Shown: piece after piece, positions 44,330 through 53,402 of the stretch
Position numbering within the stretch: position 1 is the stretch's first letter
Layout: the number at the start of each line of letters is the position of its first letter
Program-made: the position numbers and the translations under genes
Assembly (NCBI RefSeq): GCF_036959255.1
Contig: NZ_JAWMTI010000004.1
Location: forward strand, 124,001-188,000
DNA: 64,000 nucleotides
Direction: 5' to 3'
Origin: Olivibacter sp036959255
Lineage (GTDB): Bacteria; Bacteroidota; Bacteroidia; Sphingobacteriales; Sphingobacteriaceae
The notes under the pieces: generated by a model
Database searches by the model: none
What the model saw: the letters and a program-made list of their open reading frames with translations, nothing else
What the model was told of the DNA's origin: nothing

Positions 44330-45351
44330 TGCGCGTATCTTCTAATTTATGGTTTAAAATGTTCGCCTGCTGCGTGCTGGTTCGTGGATATGCAAGCAGT
44401 TTGATTTACGATGTTCAAAGAAAACTTTTTTATACAATTTCAAATGAAGCATTTAATCTTTTAAAATCAGCAGAAGATCAGGATATGGAAGCATTGAGAA
44501 GTAATATACGTTATGATCATAGCTTCCTTGATTCGTTTTACAAACAATTTGTTGATGCTGAACTGGGATTTTATACTGACGAACCCTGGTCATATCCTTC
44601 CATTGATTTCACCTGGCATTCGCCTCACACGATTACAAATTCCATAATCGAAATCAGTAAACAGAGCGATTTCAGTTTCGGTGACATCATTGATCAACTT
44701 AATGAATTGTCATGTAAGGCTGTTCAAGTGAGGTTTCTTGATAATTTGTCGAGTTCTGAACTGAATAAATATTTAGATGCTTTTAGGTTATCCCGGATTA
44801 AACATCTCGAAATATATTTACCGTATCAAACCATTCAACCTCACAAAATTTTATATAAAAAATTAGAAGAAGAACCCAGATTGTTCAGAATTATCATTTA
44901 TGGATGTCTAGAGGATAAATTAATTTTTAGCCAGGCGACTTTAGGGAAAGCGATAATTGAAGTTAAAAGAAATATACAAATAAACAATAAAGAAACTATA
45001 AAACCGGAACGGTTTTCGACCAACATAGAATCCTTTACCGAAGCACAGCATTATAATTTAGGACTTAACAGAAAAGTTTGCATAGATAGATATGGAAACA
45101 TTAAAAATTACATACGTCACGAAAAATCGTTCGGAAGCATTAAAAACATAAAGATCAAAGATGTTATTCTGACTTCAGGTTTTAGTGAAAAATGGGATGT
45201 ATCAAATGACAAGATAGAAAAATGTAGAGATTGCCAGTATAGGTATACCTGTGTCAGCAATTCGGATGTCGTGGAGAAAAATGGAAAGTATTACAAAACA
45301 GAAACCTGCGATTTTGATCCGTATAACAATAAATGGAACAATGTTAAATAG
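44329..45351 (+). CDS. gwsS: SPASM-domain peptide maturase (GwsS-type)
   Basis: A 340-residue protein. The C-terminal part has the SPASM-type cysteine pattern: one Cys in RKVCIDRYGNIKNY, then KCRDCQYRYTC and a final ETCDFDP, with the usual spacing for an auxiliary cluster. The radical-SAM motif CxxxCxxC is absent, as known for the grasp-with-spasm family. The N-terminal region (FACCVLVRGYASSLIYD) fits the same family. Its exact chemical role is unresolved; it may help the ATP-grasp enzyme or bind the leader. Confidence 0.85.
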   Translation: MRVSSNLWFKMFACCVLVRGYASSLIYDVQRKLFYTISNEAFNLLKSAEDQDMEALRSNIRYDHSFLDSFYKQFVDAELGFYTDEPWSYPSIDFTWHSPHTITNSIIEISKQSDFSFGDIIDQLNELSCKAVQVRFLDNLSSSELNKYLDAFRLSRIKHLEIYLPYQTIQPHKILYKKLEEEPRLFRIIIYGCLEDKLIFSQATLGKAIIEVKRNIQINNKETIKPERFSTNIESFTEAQHYNLGLNRKVCIDRYGNIKNYIRHEKSFGSIKNIKIKDVILTSGFSEKWDVSNDKIEKCRDCQYRYTCVSNSDVVEKNGKYYKTETCDFDPYNNKWNNVK

Positions 45352-45357
45352 AACTAT

Positions 45358-47580
45358 ATGGGGCTGTTCAATTTGAAGAAATTTCCGACGTATTTACAGA
45401 TTGATCAATTTGATTGTGGGCCTGCATGCCTGAAGATATTATCAAAGTTTTATGGTAAAAACCTGAGTATGGAACATCTTAGGGATGTTTGCCATATAAC
45501 TCCAGATGGAATCACAATAAAAACACTGATAGCCGGTTCAGAAAAGATAGGATATCATTGCGTACCTGCCTCAATAGATTTCCCAACATTAAGCGAGCAT
45601 GCTCCTTTACCTTGTATTTCTTATTGGCGTAATAGACATTTTCTGATTATATACAAAATTAAAGGCGATGTTATTTACGTGTCTGATCCAGCTCATGGGC
45701 TGTTAAAATATAATAAGTCTGAATTTTTAGAGGCTTGGATAGGATCTGGAAATGTAACTGAAAAAGATAAAGGGATTGTATTATTGTTAGAACCGACTAA
45801 CGAATTTTACTCCATGGATAATACAGATAAGACTTCCGGGTTGAAGGGAGCTTTACCTTATCTTAAAAATTATTCCCAATATCTCGTACAAATCTTTATC
45901 GGGTTAATAGTTGGAGGATTCATCCAGCTTGTTCTGCCATTTCTCACTCAAAAACTTGTTGATAAAGGAATAAATCTTGGTAATCTCAATTTCGTTTATG
46001 TGTTATTGGCCGCACAATTAATGCTGTTTTTTAGCGCGTCCTTTATCTCGGTTATACGGAGTTGGCTGCTGTTGTATATCGGCGCAAGGGTTAATATGCT
46101 TATAGCATCAGACTACCTAAAAAAGCTTTTGGGCAAAACGCTGTCGTTTTTTGACTCCAAAACTTCCGGAGATATTACCCAGCGTATCAATGAATCGGCC
46201 AGGTTGGAGACTTTTTTGGTAAATGCGCCGGACACAATTTTTTCATTGATTAACTCATTCATTTTCCTGCTGATTCTTATTTACTACAGTCTTGAGATTT
46301 TTCTCATATTCACCACCGGTATTGTCCTGTATGTGGTATGGGTTTGGGTCTTCATGAAAAAGAGAGCGGATTTGGATTTCAAGCGGTTTGATTCTTCTTC
46401 TGCAATGAACTCGAGAATCATTCAATTGGTAGGTGGAATCCAGGAAGTAAAGGTTAATAATTCGGAAAGGAAACACATCAGAAGTTGGGAAAGGGTGAGA
46501 GTTCAATATTTCAACACATCTGTTGCAAATTTGAGGCTGTCACAATTTCAGTCAATCGGTGGCAATATTATAAATGAGATAAAGAACATTTTAATCACTT
46601 TCACATCGGCCATACTGGTGATGAACGGTGAAATTACGCTGGGCGCCATGCTTGCCATACAGTATATTGTTGGTCAGGTTAATGGACCGTTATTGGGTGT
46701 CGTAGGCTTGTTAAGATCCATACAGGATGCTAAATTGAGTATGGAAAGATTTCAGGATATAGACCATGAAACAGAAGACCAAAAGCTTTTAAACGACAAC
46801 ACCCTTATTCAATTGCCGAAACAGAACTGGGATATTGAAATCAGAAATTTGAGCTTTTCTTATACGGGAGACGTAACAGATTTAGTATTAAGGAATATAA
46901 GTCTGTTGATTCCCAAAGGAAAGGTTACGGCAATAGTTGGAAACAGCGGTAGCGGTAAAACAACCTTAATGAAGCTGCTTTTGAAATTATACCTGCCAAC
47001 TCAGGGTGATATTTTCATTGATGGTTATAATTTGAAGCATATCAACACCTCAGAGTGGAGAGACCAGTGCGGAACCGTAATGCAGGATGGTTTCATTTTT
47101 TCTGCCAGCATAGCGGAAAATATAACCGAATCATTAAGTGAAACTGCGGTCAAGGTACCAAAATTGCTTGAAGCGGTAAAACTTTCAAATTTGGAGGAAT
47201 TGGTTAATTCATTGCCCGGCGGATTCAATTCAGTTATCGGCGCAGCCGGTTCAACAGGAAGAACCTTAAGCGGCGGGCAACGGCAAAGAGTTTTAATTGC
47301 CCGTGCAATTTATAAAGATCCTACAGTGTTACTTTTTGATGAAGCTACCAGCGCGCTTGATGCAAACAATGAGCGGGAAATTGTTGATAATCTCCAGGAA
47401 TTTTTTGTGGATAAAACGGTTATCATCATAGCACATAGACTCAGTACAGTAAAAAATGCTGATCAAATCGTTGTTATGGACAATGGAGAGATTAAAGAAA
47501 TCGGTTGCCATAATGATTTGGTCGAAAAGAAAGGATATTATTTTAAACTTGTAAAAAACCAGTTGGAACTTGCCAGTTGA
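45358..47580 (+). CDS. Peptidase-containing ABC transporter (C39 PCAT)
   Basis: A 740-residue exporter. The C39 peptidase domain (about 1-140) has C20 (QFDCGPACL), H94 (WRNRHF) and D110 (SDPAHG). Six membrane helices (about 170-440) follow, then an ATPase with GNSGSGKTT, LSGGQRQR and VLLFDEATSALD. It should cut the precursor after the double glycine and export the core. It lies six bases after gwsS and overlaps the HlyD gene by 11 bases. Confidence 0.95.
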   Translation: MGLFNLKKFPTYLQIDQFDCGPACLKILSKFYGKNLSMEHLRDVCHITPDGITIKTLIAGSEKIGYHCVPASIDFPTLSEHAPLPCISYWRNRHFLIIYKIKGDVIYVSDPAHGLLKYNKSEFLEAWIGSGNVTEKDKGIVLLLEPTNEFYSMDNTDKTSGLKGALPYLKNYSQYLVQIFIGLIVGGFIQLVLPFLTQKLVDKGINLGNLNFVYVLLAAQLMLFFSASFISVIRSWLLLYIGARVNMLIASDYLKKLLGKTLSFFDSKTSGDITQRINESARLETFLVNAPDTIFSLINSFIFLLILIYYSLEIFLIFTTGIVLYVVWVWVFMKKRADLDFKRFDSSSAMNSRIIQLVGGIQEVKVNNSERKHIRSWERVRVQYFNTSVANLRLSQFQSIGGNIINEIKNILITFTSAILVMNGEITLGAMLAIQYIVGQVNGPLLGVVGLLRSIQDAKLSMERFQDIDHETEDQKLLNDNTLIQLPKQNWDIEIRNLSFSYTGDVTDLVLRNISLLIPKGKVTAIVGNSGSGKTTLMKLLLKLYLPTQGDIFIDGYNLKHINTSEWRDQCGTVMQDGFIFSASIAENITESLSETAVKVPKLLEAVKLSNLEELVNSLPGGFNSVIGAAGSTGRTLSGGQRQRVLIARAIYKDPTVLLFDEATSALDANNEREIVDNLQEFFVDKTVIIIAHRLSTVKNADQIVVMDNGEIKEIGCHNDLVEKKGYYFKLVKNQLELAS

Positions 47581-48868
47581 TAAGAAGAAAATAGAACAGA
47601 TTTCTGATCGAAGTGAATTTTTCGAGGATATTTTAGACAGAGTGCCGCCTCAACTTGTTACATGGGGAAGCAGCGGCATACTTGTCATTTTCCTGATAGT
47701 CGGATTGGGATTAAGAATGATAAAATATCCTGAAGTTATCACTTCTGAAACTATTATTACAAATGATAGCCCTCCTATTGAAGTTTATAGCAGAAGTAAT
47801 GGGAGGATATCTCATTTGCTAAAAAAAGATAAAGAAACGGTAAAGAAGGGCGACTGGATAATGATAATAAATAACAACAGTAACCATGAGGATGTTCTCG
47901 AAGTAATGGGGCTTGTCGATAGTTTAAAAGGTAGGGATTTCTGGGCATATTGGAAGGATGCCGAATTAACACGTCCCTATGTACTCGGGGATGTACAAAG
48001 TAGTTTTTCGGAATTTTCAAGAAGCTTGATAGAATTTTATGCATACAATAATACGAGATTCAAGGAATCGTTATACAAGATTAATAGAAAAAGGCAGGAG
48101 GAATTGCTTTCAAAAAAAGCGTTCCTTGAGAATCAACTCCAACTTGCAAATAAAGAGCTGGAAATAAAGAAGAGGGACTTTGACCGGACTAATCTGCTCT
48201 ATGAAAGAAAAGTAATTTCTCTAGCTGAACTTGAAGAAAAACAACTATTACTCATCAACTCGCAAAGTAGGGTAGATGGCGTTAAAGAAAGTTTGGTCAA
48301 TATCAGTCTGGAAGATCAGGTATTAGAAAAAGAAATACACTCCTCTGATCTGGAAAATGATGACAGATATCTCAAACTTAGAAATGATATTTTACAGAAC
48401 TTTGCCAATTTGGAATTCAGTCTATCGGAATGGAAGAATAAGTATGTCATCACAGCTCCCGTAAACGGTAGAATAGATCTAAGCGATTTTAGAAACGAAA
48501 ATAAATATGTGACAGGTGAAAAAAGAGTATTAACCATCACCCCTGTTAATGCAACGAAGTATTTTAGCCTGGTTAAATTACCAACAGAGAATTCCGGAAA
48601 AGTGAGAAAAGGGCAGGACTGTGTAATAAAGTTAAAAAATTATCCATATGAACAATTCGGTATGCTTAAAGGCCGGGTTACTTCTATTTCCTTGAACGCC
48701 AATGATGGCTTCTATACAGCGGTTGTAGATTTGCCTAGACAGCTATTAACGACCCAGAAAAAAAATTTATCAATTGGGGGAGATGTCTCCGGGACAGCCG
48801 AAATTATTATAGAAGATCTGTCTCTTTTTGACAGACTGTTTTATTCTCTGATTCGAAGAAATTATTGA
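47570..48868 (+). CDS. HlyD-family periplasmic adaptor for the peptide exporter
   Basis: A 432-residue membrane-fusion protein: short cytoplasmic N-terminus, one membrane helix (about 32-52), a lipoyl-like half motif, a long coiled coil (about 175-270) and a beta-barrel part. The start is not certain: TTG 47570 is the only start compatible with a complete N-terminus, and the next ATG would delete the cytoplasmic and membrane parts. It links the PCAT exporter with an outer-membrane channel, which is not encoded in the island and must come from the host. Confidence 0.88.
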   Translation: MPVDKKKIEQISDRSEFFEDILDRVPPQLVTWGSSGILVIFLIVGLGLRMIKYPEVITSETIITNDSPPIEVYSRSNGRISHLLKKDKETVKKGDWIMIINNNSNHEDVLEVMGLVDSLKGRDFWAYWKDAELTRPYVLGDVQSSFSEFSRSLIEFYAYNNTRFKESLYKINRKRQEELLSKKAFLENQLQLANKELEIKKRDFDRTNLLYERKVISLAELEEKQLLLINSQSRVDGVKESLVNISLEDQVLEKEIHSSDLENDDRYLKLRNDILQNFANLEFSLSEWKNKYVITAPVNGRIDLSDFRNENKYVTGEKRVLTITPVNATKYFSLVKLPTENSGKVRKGQDCVIKLKNYPYEQFGMLKGRVTSISLNANDGFYTAVVDLPRQLLTTQKKNLSIGGDVSGTAEIIIEDLSLFDRLFYSLIRRNY

Positions 48869-48869
48869 T

Positions 48870-50015
48870 ATGAACTATTTTGAAAATTTCACCGGTTTAC
48901 AACAAAATCTTATAGATTCCATAAAAAAGGTCCTATTTAGAAGAGTTGGAAATATTTTTGATCGTTTGGATTTTTATGACGACGAAATTTACATGGAACC
49001 GCTGTTGTATGCATTTTTAGCTCAACCCGATGATAAATGGCTTGATTCCATCATAATTGGTTATGAGAGTGATAAAAAGAAAGAAATTGATGTATTCTCC
49101 AATTCTTCCGGTATTATATACATTCCTAATGTTGGATATTTTAAAACGGATCTTATGGAGTCATCTTTTAAGTTTCACTATTCCTCTGGGTCTGAACATG
49201 GATTATTCCAGGATGGGCTGCCCGTTAATTACGAGTTTGAGCCGATTTATAAACTAAAGAATGGTGTCGAAGTACAGATACATCCTCATCCTTTACTGGA
49301 ACCTTTGTTTCCCTTTAAAATTGACAAAAAGGTTCAAAACGATCTTAAGGATGCCCACATGGACCATCTCGAAAACAGTTTTTTATTTCTTCAGTTGGGA
49401 CGTCCAGAATTTTATGATACGCTATTAAGTACTTTAAAGAGAGTTATGTTATTCAATGGTACGGAACCTAATAGTTTTGCTGTTTTTGGCGCGCATAATA
49501 TGGTATTTCTAAATGTTAATCATTGGGATAATGAGATGTTTTTCATTGATCATCTTTCTCACGAAGGGTCGCACGTAATATTTAATACGCTCACTTATTA
49601 CTCTAAGCAATCTGAACTCTTCAACGTATCTTATGACACCAGCTTTGCCGAAATTACGGGAAGAAAAGAAGAGCATAGTGATCTTTATTCCAGATTTCAC
49701 GGGCTATTTACGTTTGTTGAAATCTTAAAAAGCTTGAAATCAACATTGACAATGCAGCAGATAGATCATAAGCTGGTTCATGAAACATATGGGCGGATAG
49801 CTTTTCAGCTCAATCGGTTTGATAATTCACTGAAAAGTTTTAAGGGGCTTGGTATATTCAAAGAAGAAGGATTATTATGGTTCAGGTATTTTGAGAATGA
49901 ATTTGAAGAGCTGAATAATGAATTTGGACATTTAAGAACTAAATATAAGTTGTCCAGTCCGACGTACGACTTTAACGGTCAAGTTTTTTTAGAGCGAAAC
50001 CCCATTAGTAACTAA
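48870..50015 (+). CDS. HExxH-motif protein, possible aKG-HExxH peptide hydroxylase
   Basis: A 381-residue soluble protein one base after the HlyD gene. It has a clear HExxH motif, HEGSH (H231, E232, H235), in FFIDHLSHEGSHVIFN and a downstream FHGLFTF segment with H277. This order resembles the HExxH 'putative peptide modification' family, members of which have been shown to be 2-oxoglutarate-dependent peptide beta-hydroxylases. A zinc peptidase is the alternative. The operon position makes tailoring of the exported peptide the likeliest role. Overall similarity outside the motifs looks weak. Confidence 0.65.
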   Translation: MNYFENFTGLQQNLIDSIKKVLFRRVGNIFDRLDFYDDEIYMEPLLYAFLAQPDDKWLDSIIIGYESDKKKEIDVFSNSSGIIYIPNVGYFKTDLMESSFKFHYSSGSEHGLFQDGLPVNYEFEPIYKLKNGVEVQIHPHPLLEPLFPFKIDKKVQNDLKDAHMDHLENSFLFLQLGRPEFYDTLLSTLKRVMLFNGTEPNSFAVFGAHNMVFLNVNHWDNEMFFIDHLSHEGSHVIFNTLTYYSKQSELFNVSYDTSFAEITGRKEEHSDLYSRFHGLFTFVEILKSLKSTLTMQQIDHKLVHETYGRIAFQLNRFDNSLKSFKGLGIFKEEGLLWFRYFENEFEELNNEFGHLRTKYKLSSPTYDFNGQVFLERNPISN

Positions 50016-50042
50016 CTTTTAACAAATAATTTAAATACTTAC

Positions 50043-50735
50043 ATGCCTCTTGCCATGAATTTCTCCGAGATACGCTATTTACTTCTTTTGATCTCTCTAT
50101 TTTTTTGTTCATGCGGTGAGTCCGTAACTGAAAAAAAATCGAGCAGAACTGTACTGACCGAAGAATCGAAACAGGAACTAATTAAAGAGCTGGAGCAGAT
50201 TTTCGATGATGACCAAAATGACAGAGTAAAGGTTATGTCCATTATTAACGATGAAGGAATGGAATCTCCGCGCGTAAAAGAATTGGGACAAAAAATTGCT
50301 AAAACAGATTCCGTAAACATTCTGAGGGTAAAAGAAATTATTAAACAATACGGCTGGTTGGGGCAAAACACTGTAGGAGAAAAGGCTAGCGATGCTCTTT
50401 TTCTGGTCATACAGCACTCTGACGTGAAAACTCGAACAAAATTTCTGCCTGAATTGAGAAAGGCCGTAAAAGAAAAGAATGCAAACCCGATGAATTTGGC
50501 AAAGTTGGAGGACAGGGTCGCACTTGAGGGGGGTGGAAAACAGAAATATGGAACTCAGTTAGGTCGAAATGACGACAATGGATATTATTTACTTCCGCTT
50601 GAAGATCCGGATAGTGTTGACATATACAGAAGTGAAATTGGATTGGAGCCTATTTCCCAATACCTCATAAATTGGCAAATCAATTGGGAAAAAGAGAAAG
50701 TGAGATTAAAACAAACAAGTGGATCTTCCAACTAA
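50043..50735 (+). CDS. DUF6624-like lipoprotein
   Basis: A 230-residue frame; ATG 50058 (MNFSEIRY) may be the start. The lipobox LFFCSC is followed by a charged linker and a domain with YGWLGQNTVGEKASDALFLVIQHSD, FLPELRKAV and QKYGTQLG, the pattern of DUF6624. Function unknown; the domain is common in Bacteroidota lipoproteins, often near peptide or immunity genes. It could act in self-protection or be unrelated to the peptide. Confidence 0.7.
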   Translation: MPLAMNFSEIRYLLLLISLFFCSCGESVTEKKSSRTVLTEESKQELIKELEQIFDDDQNDRVKVMSIINDEGMESPRVKELGQKIAKTDSVNILRVKEIIKQYGWLGQNTVGEKASDALFLVIQHSDVKTRTKFLPELRKAVKEKNANPMNLAKLEDRVALEGGGKQKYGTQLGRNDDNGYYLLPLEDPDSVDIYRSEIGLEPISQYLINWQINWEKEKVRLKQTSGSSN

Positions 50736-50749
50736 AACTATACTGGCAA

Positions 50750-52012
50750 ATGATTGAATTGAACGAACTTAGCAAGGTGGGTTTCGGTGGATATCGGATC
50801 AGCTCAACATCAAAAGAAAATTTTGACGCCCTGAATGCTGCTATTCAAAGCGGTTGTAATCTGATCGATACAGCTTCCAATTACACAGATGGTGAATCTG
50901 AGAAGTTAGTCGGAGAAATTTTTAACTCATTTCCAAGGGAGAAAATTTTCGTCATTACGAAAGCAGGGTACATTTCAGGAAAAAATTTAGCACATTTTAA
51001 AAGTTTAAATAAAAAGGGGGCCGCTTTAAATGATGTGGTTAAGATTTCGGAATCTTTTGAGCACTCCATTCATCCGGATTATCTTAAAATTCAGATTGAG
51101 ATTTCTCTCAAAAGACTAAACACAAGTTTTTTAGATGGGTTCCTACTGCATTCTCCGGAATATTTTTTTGACGATCAGTTTCAAAAAGAGCCGCATGAGG
51201 AATATTACAGGCGGATAAAAAAAGCCTTTGAATTTCTGGAGGAAATGGTAGAAATCGGAAAAATCCGCTGTTATGGTGTCAGTTCAAACACTTTTACGAT
51301 AGACAGTTCGTCAAAAAAAGCAACAGATTTAAGAAAAGTTATAGCTATTTCGAACCTGGTGAGGGCAAACTCTAATTTTAAGCTGATCCAACTTCCGTAT
51401 AATTTGATTGAAAATAAACCAAGCTCATATTACGTTGACAACCAGAACCTGATTAACGTTGCAAAAACATCTGATTTAACAATAATTAGTAATCGACCTT
51501 TAAATGCTATGACAGACAGTGGGTTACTGAGGTTGGGATCATACAGGGTATTGGAGAAGGGCTATGATACAGAAAATGATGATGCGTATTCTGACTTTGT
51601 TAAATCAATAGAAGGTACAATCACTGAAAAGTACGGGGATATAACCCTGGAAGAAATAGAGATTTTATCGTATACCAAAAGGAACTGGAAAAGTATTGAC
51701 AACCTGGATGTATTTAATGCCGTATTCGATGGGATTTTATGGCAATTTTTAACAACCATTTTTGACGAGGAGATACCAAAACAAACGTCTCACTTATTTA
51801 CAAAGTTAAAATCTTCTGCATGGGATCATTATTTGCAGACCGTTTCATCCCAAATAACTCCTTATCTTGAATCTCAGGGGATATCTTTACCGAAATCAAA
51901 TGAATCTTTACCGCAAATTTTAATGCGGCGGTATCTTGATAACGGCATAGATCATGTTTTATGCGGTATAACGAAACCAAAATACGTTCAGGATTATGTG
52001 GGTTTTTTTTAA
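50750..52012 (+). CDS. Aldo/keto reductase with C-terminal extension
   Basis: A 420-residue protein. ATG 50750 lies 14 bases after the preceding stop; the frame extends upstream but only into the DUF6624 gene. The catalytic tetrad is complete: D40, Y45 (LIDTASNYTDGESE), K71 (FVITKAG) and H134 (FLLHSPEYF). The barrel spans about 1-310, and about 100 further residues follow, longer than typical AKRs. It reduces carbonyls with NADPH. As last gene of the RiPP operon it may modify the peptide or detoxify; both are inference. Confidence 0.85.
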   Translation: MIELNELSKVGFGGYRISSTSKENFDALNAAIQSGCNLIDTASNYTDGESEKLVGEIFNSFPREKIFVITKAGYISGKNLAHFKSLNKKGAALNDVVKISESFEHSIHPDYLKIQIEISLKRLNTSFLDGFLLHSPEYFFDDQFQKEPHEEYYRRIKKAFEFLEEMVEIGKIRCYGVSSNTFTIDSSSKKATDLRKVIAISNLVRANSNFKLIQLPYNLIENKPSSYYVDNQNLINVAKTSDLTIISNRPLNAMTDSGLLRLGSYRVLEKGYDTENDDAYSDFVKSIEGTITEKYGDITLEEIEILSYTKRNWKSIDNLDVFNAVFDGILWQFLTTIFDEEIPKQTSHLFTKLKSSAWDHYLQTVSSQITPYLESQGISLPKSNESLPQILMRRYLDNGIDHVLCGITKPKYVQDYVGFF

Positions 52013-52071
52013 GTTAACCGCAATTTGTGTTAACGCAATAGGTTCGCAAATTTTACTGAAGATGAATGCAC

Positions 52072-52905
52072 TTAATGCCTCTTTAATCTGAAAATTGCTT
52101 CATCTATATCCTTTTCATAAATTCTCCAGGGCATTTCTACATACGGGTCATTTATAGAATATCCCTCGTTCTTTAATAGACTTTTTGCTCTTAAAAGCCA
52201 AGTTAGTGCCTCATTTTTTCTGCTCATATTTATTAAGGTTTTAGCCCTATAATAATAGGCATCTATCAGGTTCGGAGATAGTTTAAGCTGGTTGTCAAAA
52301 TCTTTCAGCGCGTCATTAAATTTTCCAAGCGCAATATTGATGTTGCCTCTATAAAAAAAATCATACATACCTACCCATTCTGTCCCATGTTCCGTTATAG
52401 CGGAATTGATGCTTTTTTCAATATACATTAATGCGGTTTCCATTTCGCCAAGGCCAGCTTTGCACAGAGCCATCCAAGAATAGATATTATTATCAGCCAC
52501 TATGATGGTCGAATTCCGGTTGATGCTTTCTAATTTTTTAAAATCATCAAATGAGTTATTGTAATCATGTAAAAATTTAACCCTGCACCAGGCACGTATC
52601 CCAAGGAACCTCTCAGGTTCTTTCTCAATAGCTTTGTTGAGATATACCAACCATGTAAAGTAGTCCCCCCTTTTAAGATAGGGGACACTGATTTCATGGT
52701 ATGCATCTGTCATGTCCGGGCACAGATTGATCGCGCTGTCTAATAATACCTGCGATTCATGAGTACCTTGAATTCCACTGTTTTCATATATTTCTTTTGC
52801 TATATCGCATTTTGATACGCCACTGTTGTCATTAATATTATCATCAGATGACCAACATGCCGAAATCAAAGCGCTAAGGTAAAATATCAACAATCTTTTT
52901 GTCAC
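52072..52905 (-). CDS. TPR-repeat lipoprotein
   Basis: A 277-residue protein with lipobox LISAC (Cys17). Several TPR units are seen (AYHEISVPYLKRGDYFTWLVYLNKAIEKEP, NINIALGKFNDALKDFDNQLKLSPN, AYYYRAKTLINMSRKNEALTWLLRA). It is probably periplasmic, with a protein-binding role. Its start overlaps the end of the TonB-C-like gene by 32 bases. It is convergent with the aldo/keto reductase gene. Confidence 0.8.
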   Translation of the reverse strand: MTKRLLIFYLSALISACWSSDDNINDNSGVSKCDIAKEIYENSGIQGTHESQVLLDSAINLCPDMTDAYHEISVPYLKRGDYFTWLVYLNKAIEKEPERFLGIRAWCRVKFLHDYNNSFDDFKKLESINRNSTIIVADNNIYSWMALCKAGLGEMETALMYIEKSINSAITEHGTEWVGMYDFFYRGNINIALGKFNDALKDFDNQLKLSPNLIDAYYYRAKTLINMSRKNEALTWLLRAKSLLKNEGYSINDPYVEMPWRIYEKDIDEAIFRLKRH

Positions 52906-53389
52906 GGATTACAAATGTTAAATATTGATAATAATCGGTCTTTACACCCTTTAATTCAGCGACCTTCCAACATTTCAGTTGTTTTGTGAAGCTGAGAAGT
53001 CTCTCGACAAGAAAAAAATTGAATAGATGTTGATTGTAATTCGAACCTATTTCAAACACTCGGAGCCTTCCGGTTTTCCCATCTTTATTTACGATGAATC
53101 TTATTGTAATAAATCCATCACTGTCTGCCGGGATTTGTTTTCCAATTAACCTGTTGAACTCGGTTAAAATCTGCGTCCGGCCGCCCTTGTATCCACCGTC
53201 GACCTGATAATATTGAGGTAAACTGCTTTTATTATAAACTTTGAATAACGGATCGTCGAGAAATGGTATATAAAAAATATCCCCGACATTCACGTTGGGT
53301 AAAGCCGTTTTAATATTTCTAATTTGGGAAGATGCCGAAAAGCACCCTAAAATAAGGCCTAAACCAATAAGATGTTTTTTTAAACCCAT
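52874..53389 (-). CDS. TonB C-terminal-like exported protein
   Basis: A 171-residue protein from ATG 53389 (MGLKKHLIGLGLILGCF); ATG 53419 is possible but would overlap the upstream gene. After the signal peptide, the region DGFITIRFIVNKDGKTGRLRV looks like a TonB_C domain of the periplasmic type without the membrane anchor and proline linker of true TonB. Function unknown; the coupling with the TPR lipoprotein suggests a shared envelope role. Confidence 0.65.
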   Translation of the reverse strand: MGLKKHLIGLGLILGCFSASSQIRNIKTALPNVNVGDIFYIPFLDDPLFKVYNKSSLPQYYQVDGGYKGGRTQILTEFNRLIGKQIPADSDGFITIRFIVNKDGKTGRLRVFEIGSNYNQHLFNFFLVERLLSFTKQLKCWKVAELKGVKTDYYQYLTFVIRDKKIVDILP

Positions 53390-53402
53390 TAATAACGAAC
53401 AA

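Noticed and set aside
49560..49577. HEGSH protein as a secreted zinc protease
   Set aside because: No signal peptide is present, and the operon context favours peptide tailoring; kept only as an alternative in the annotation.
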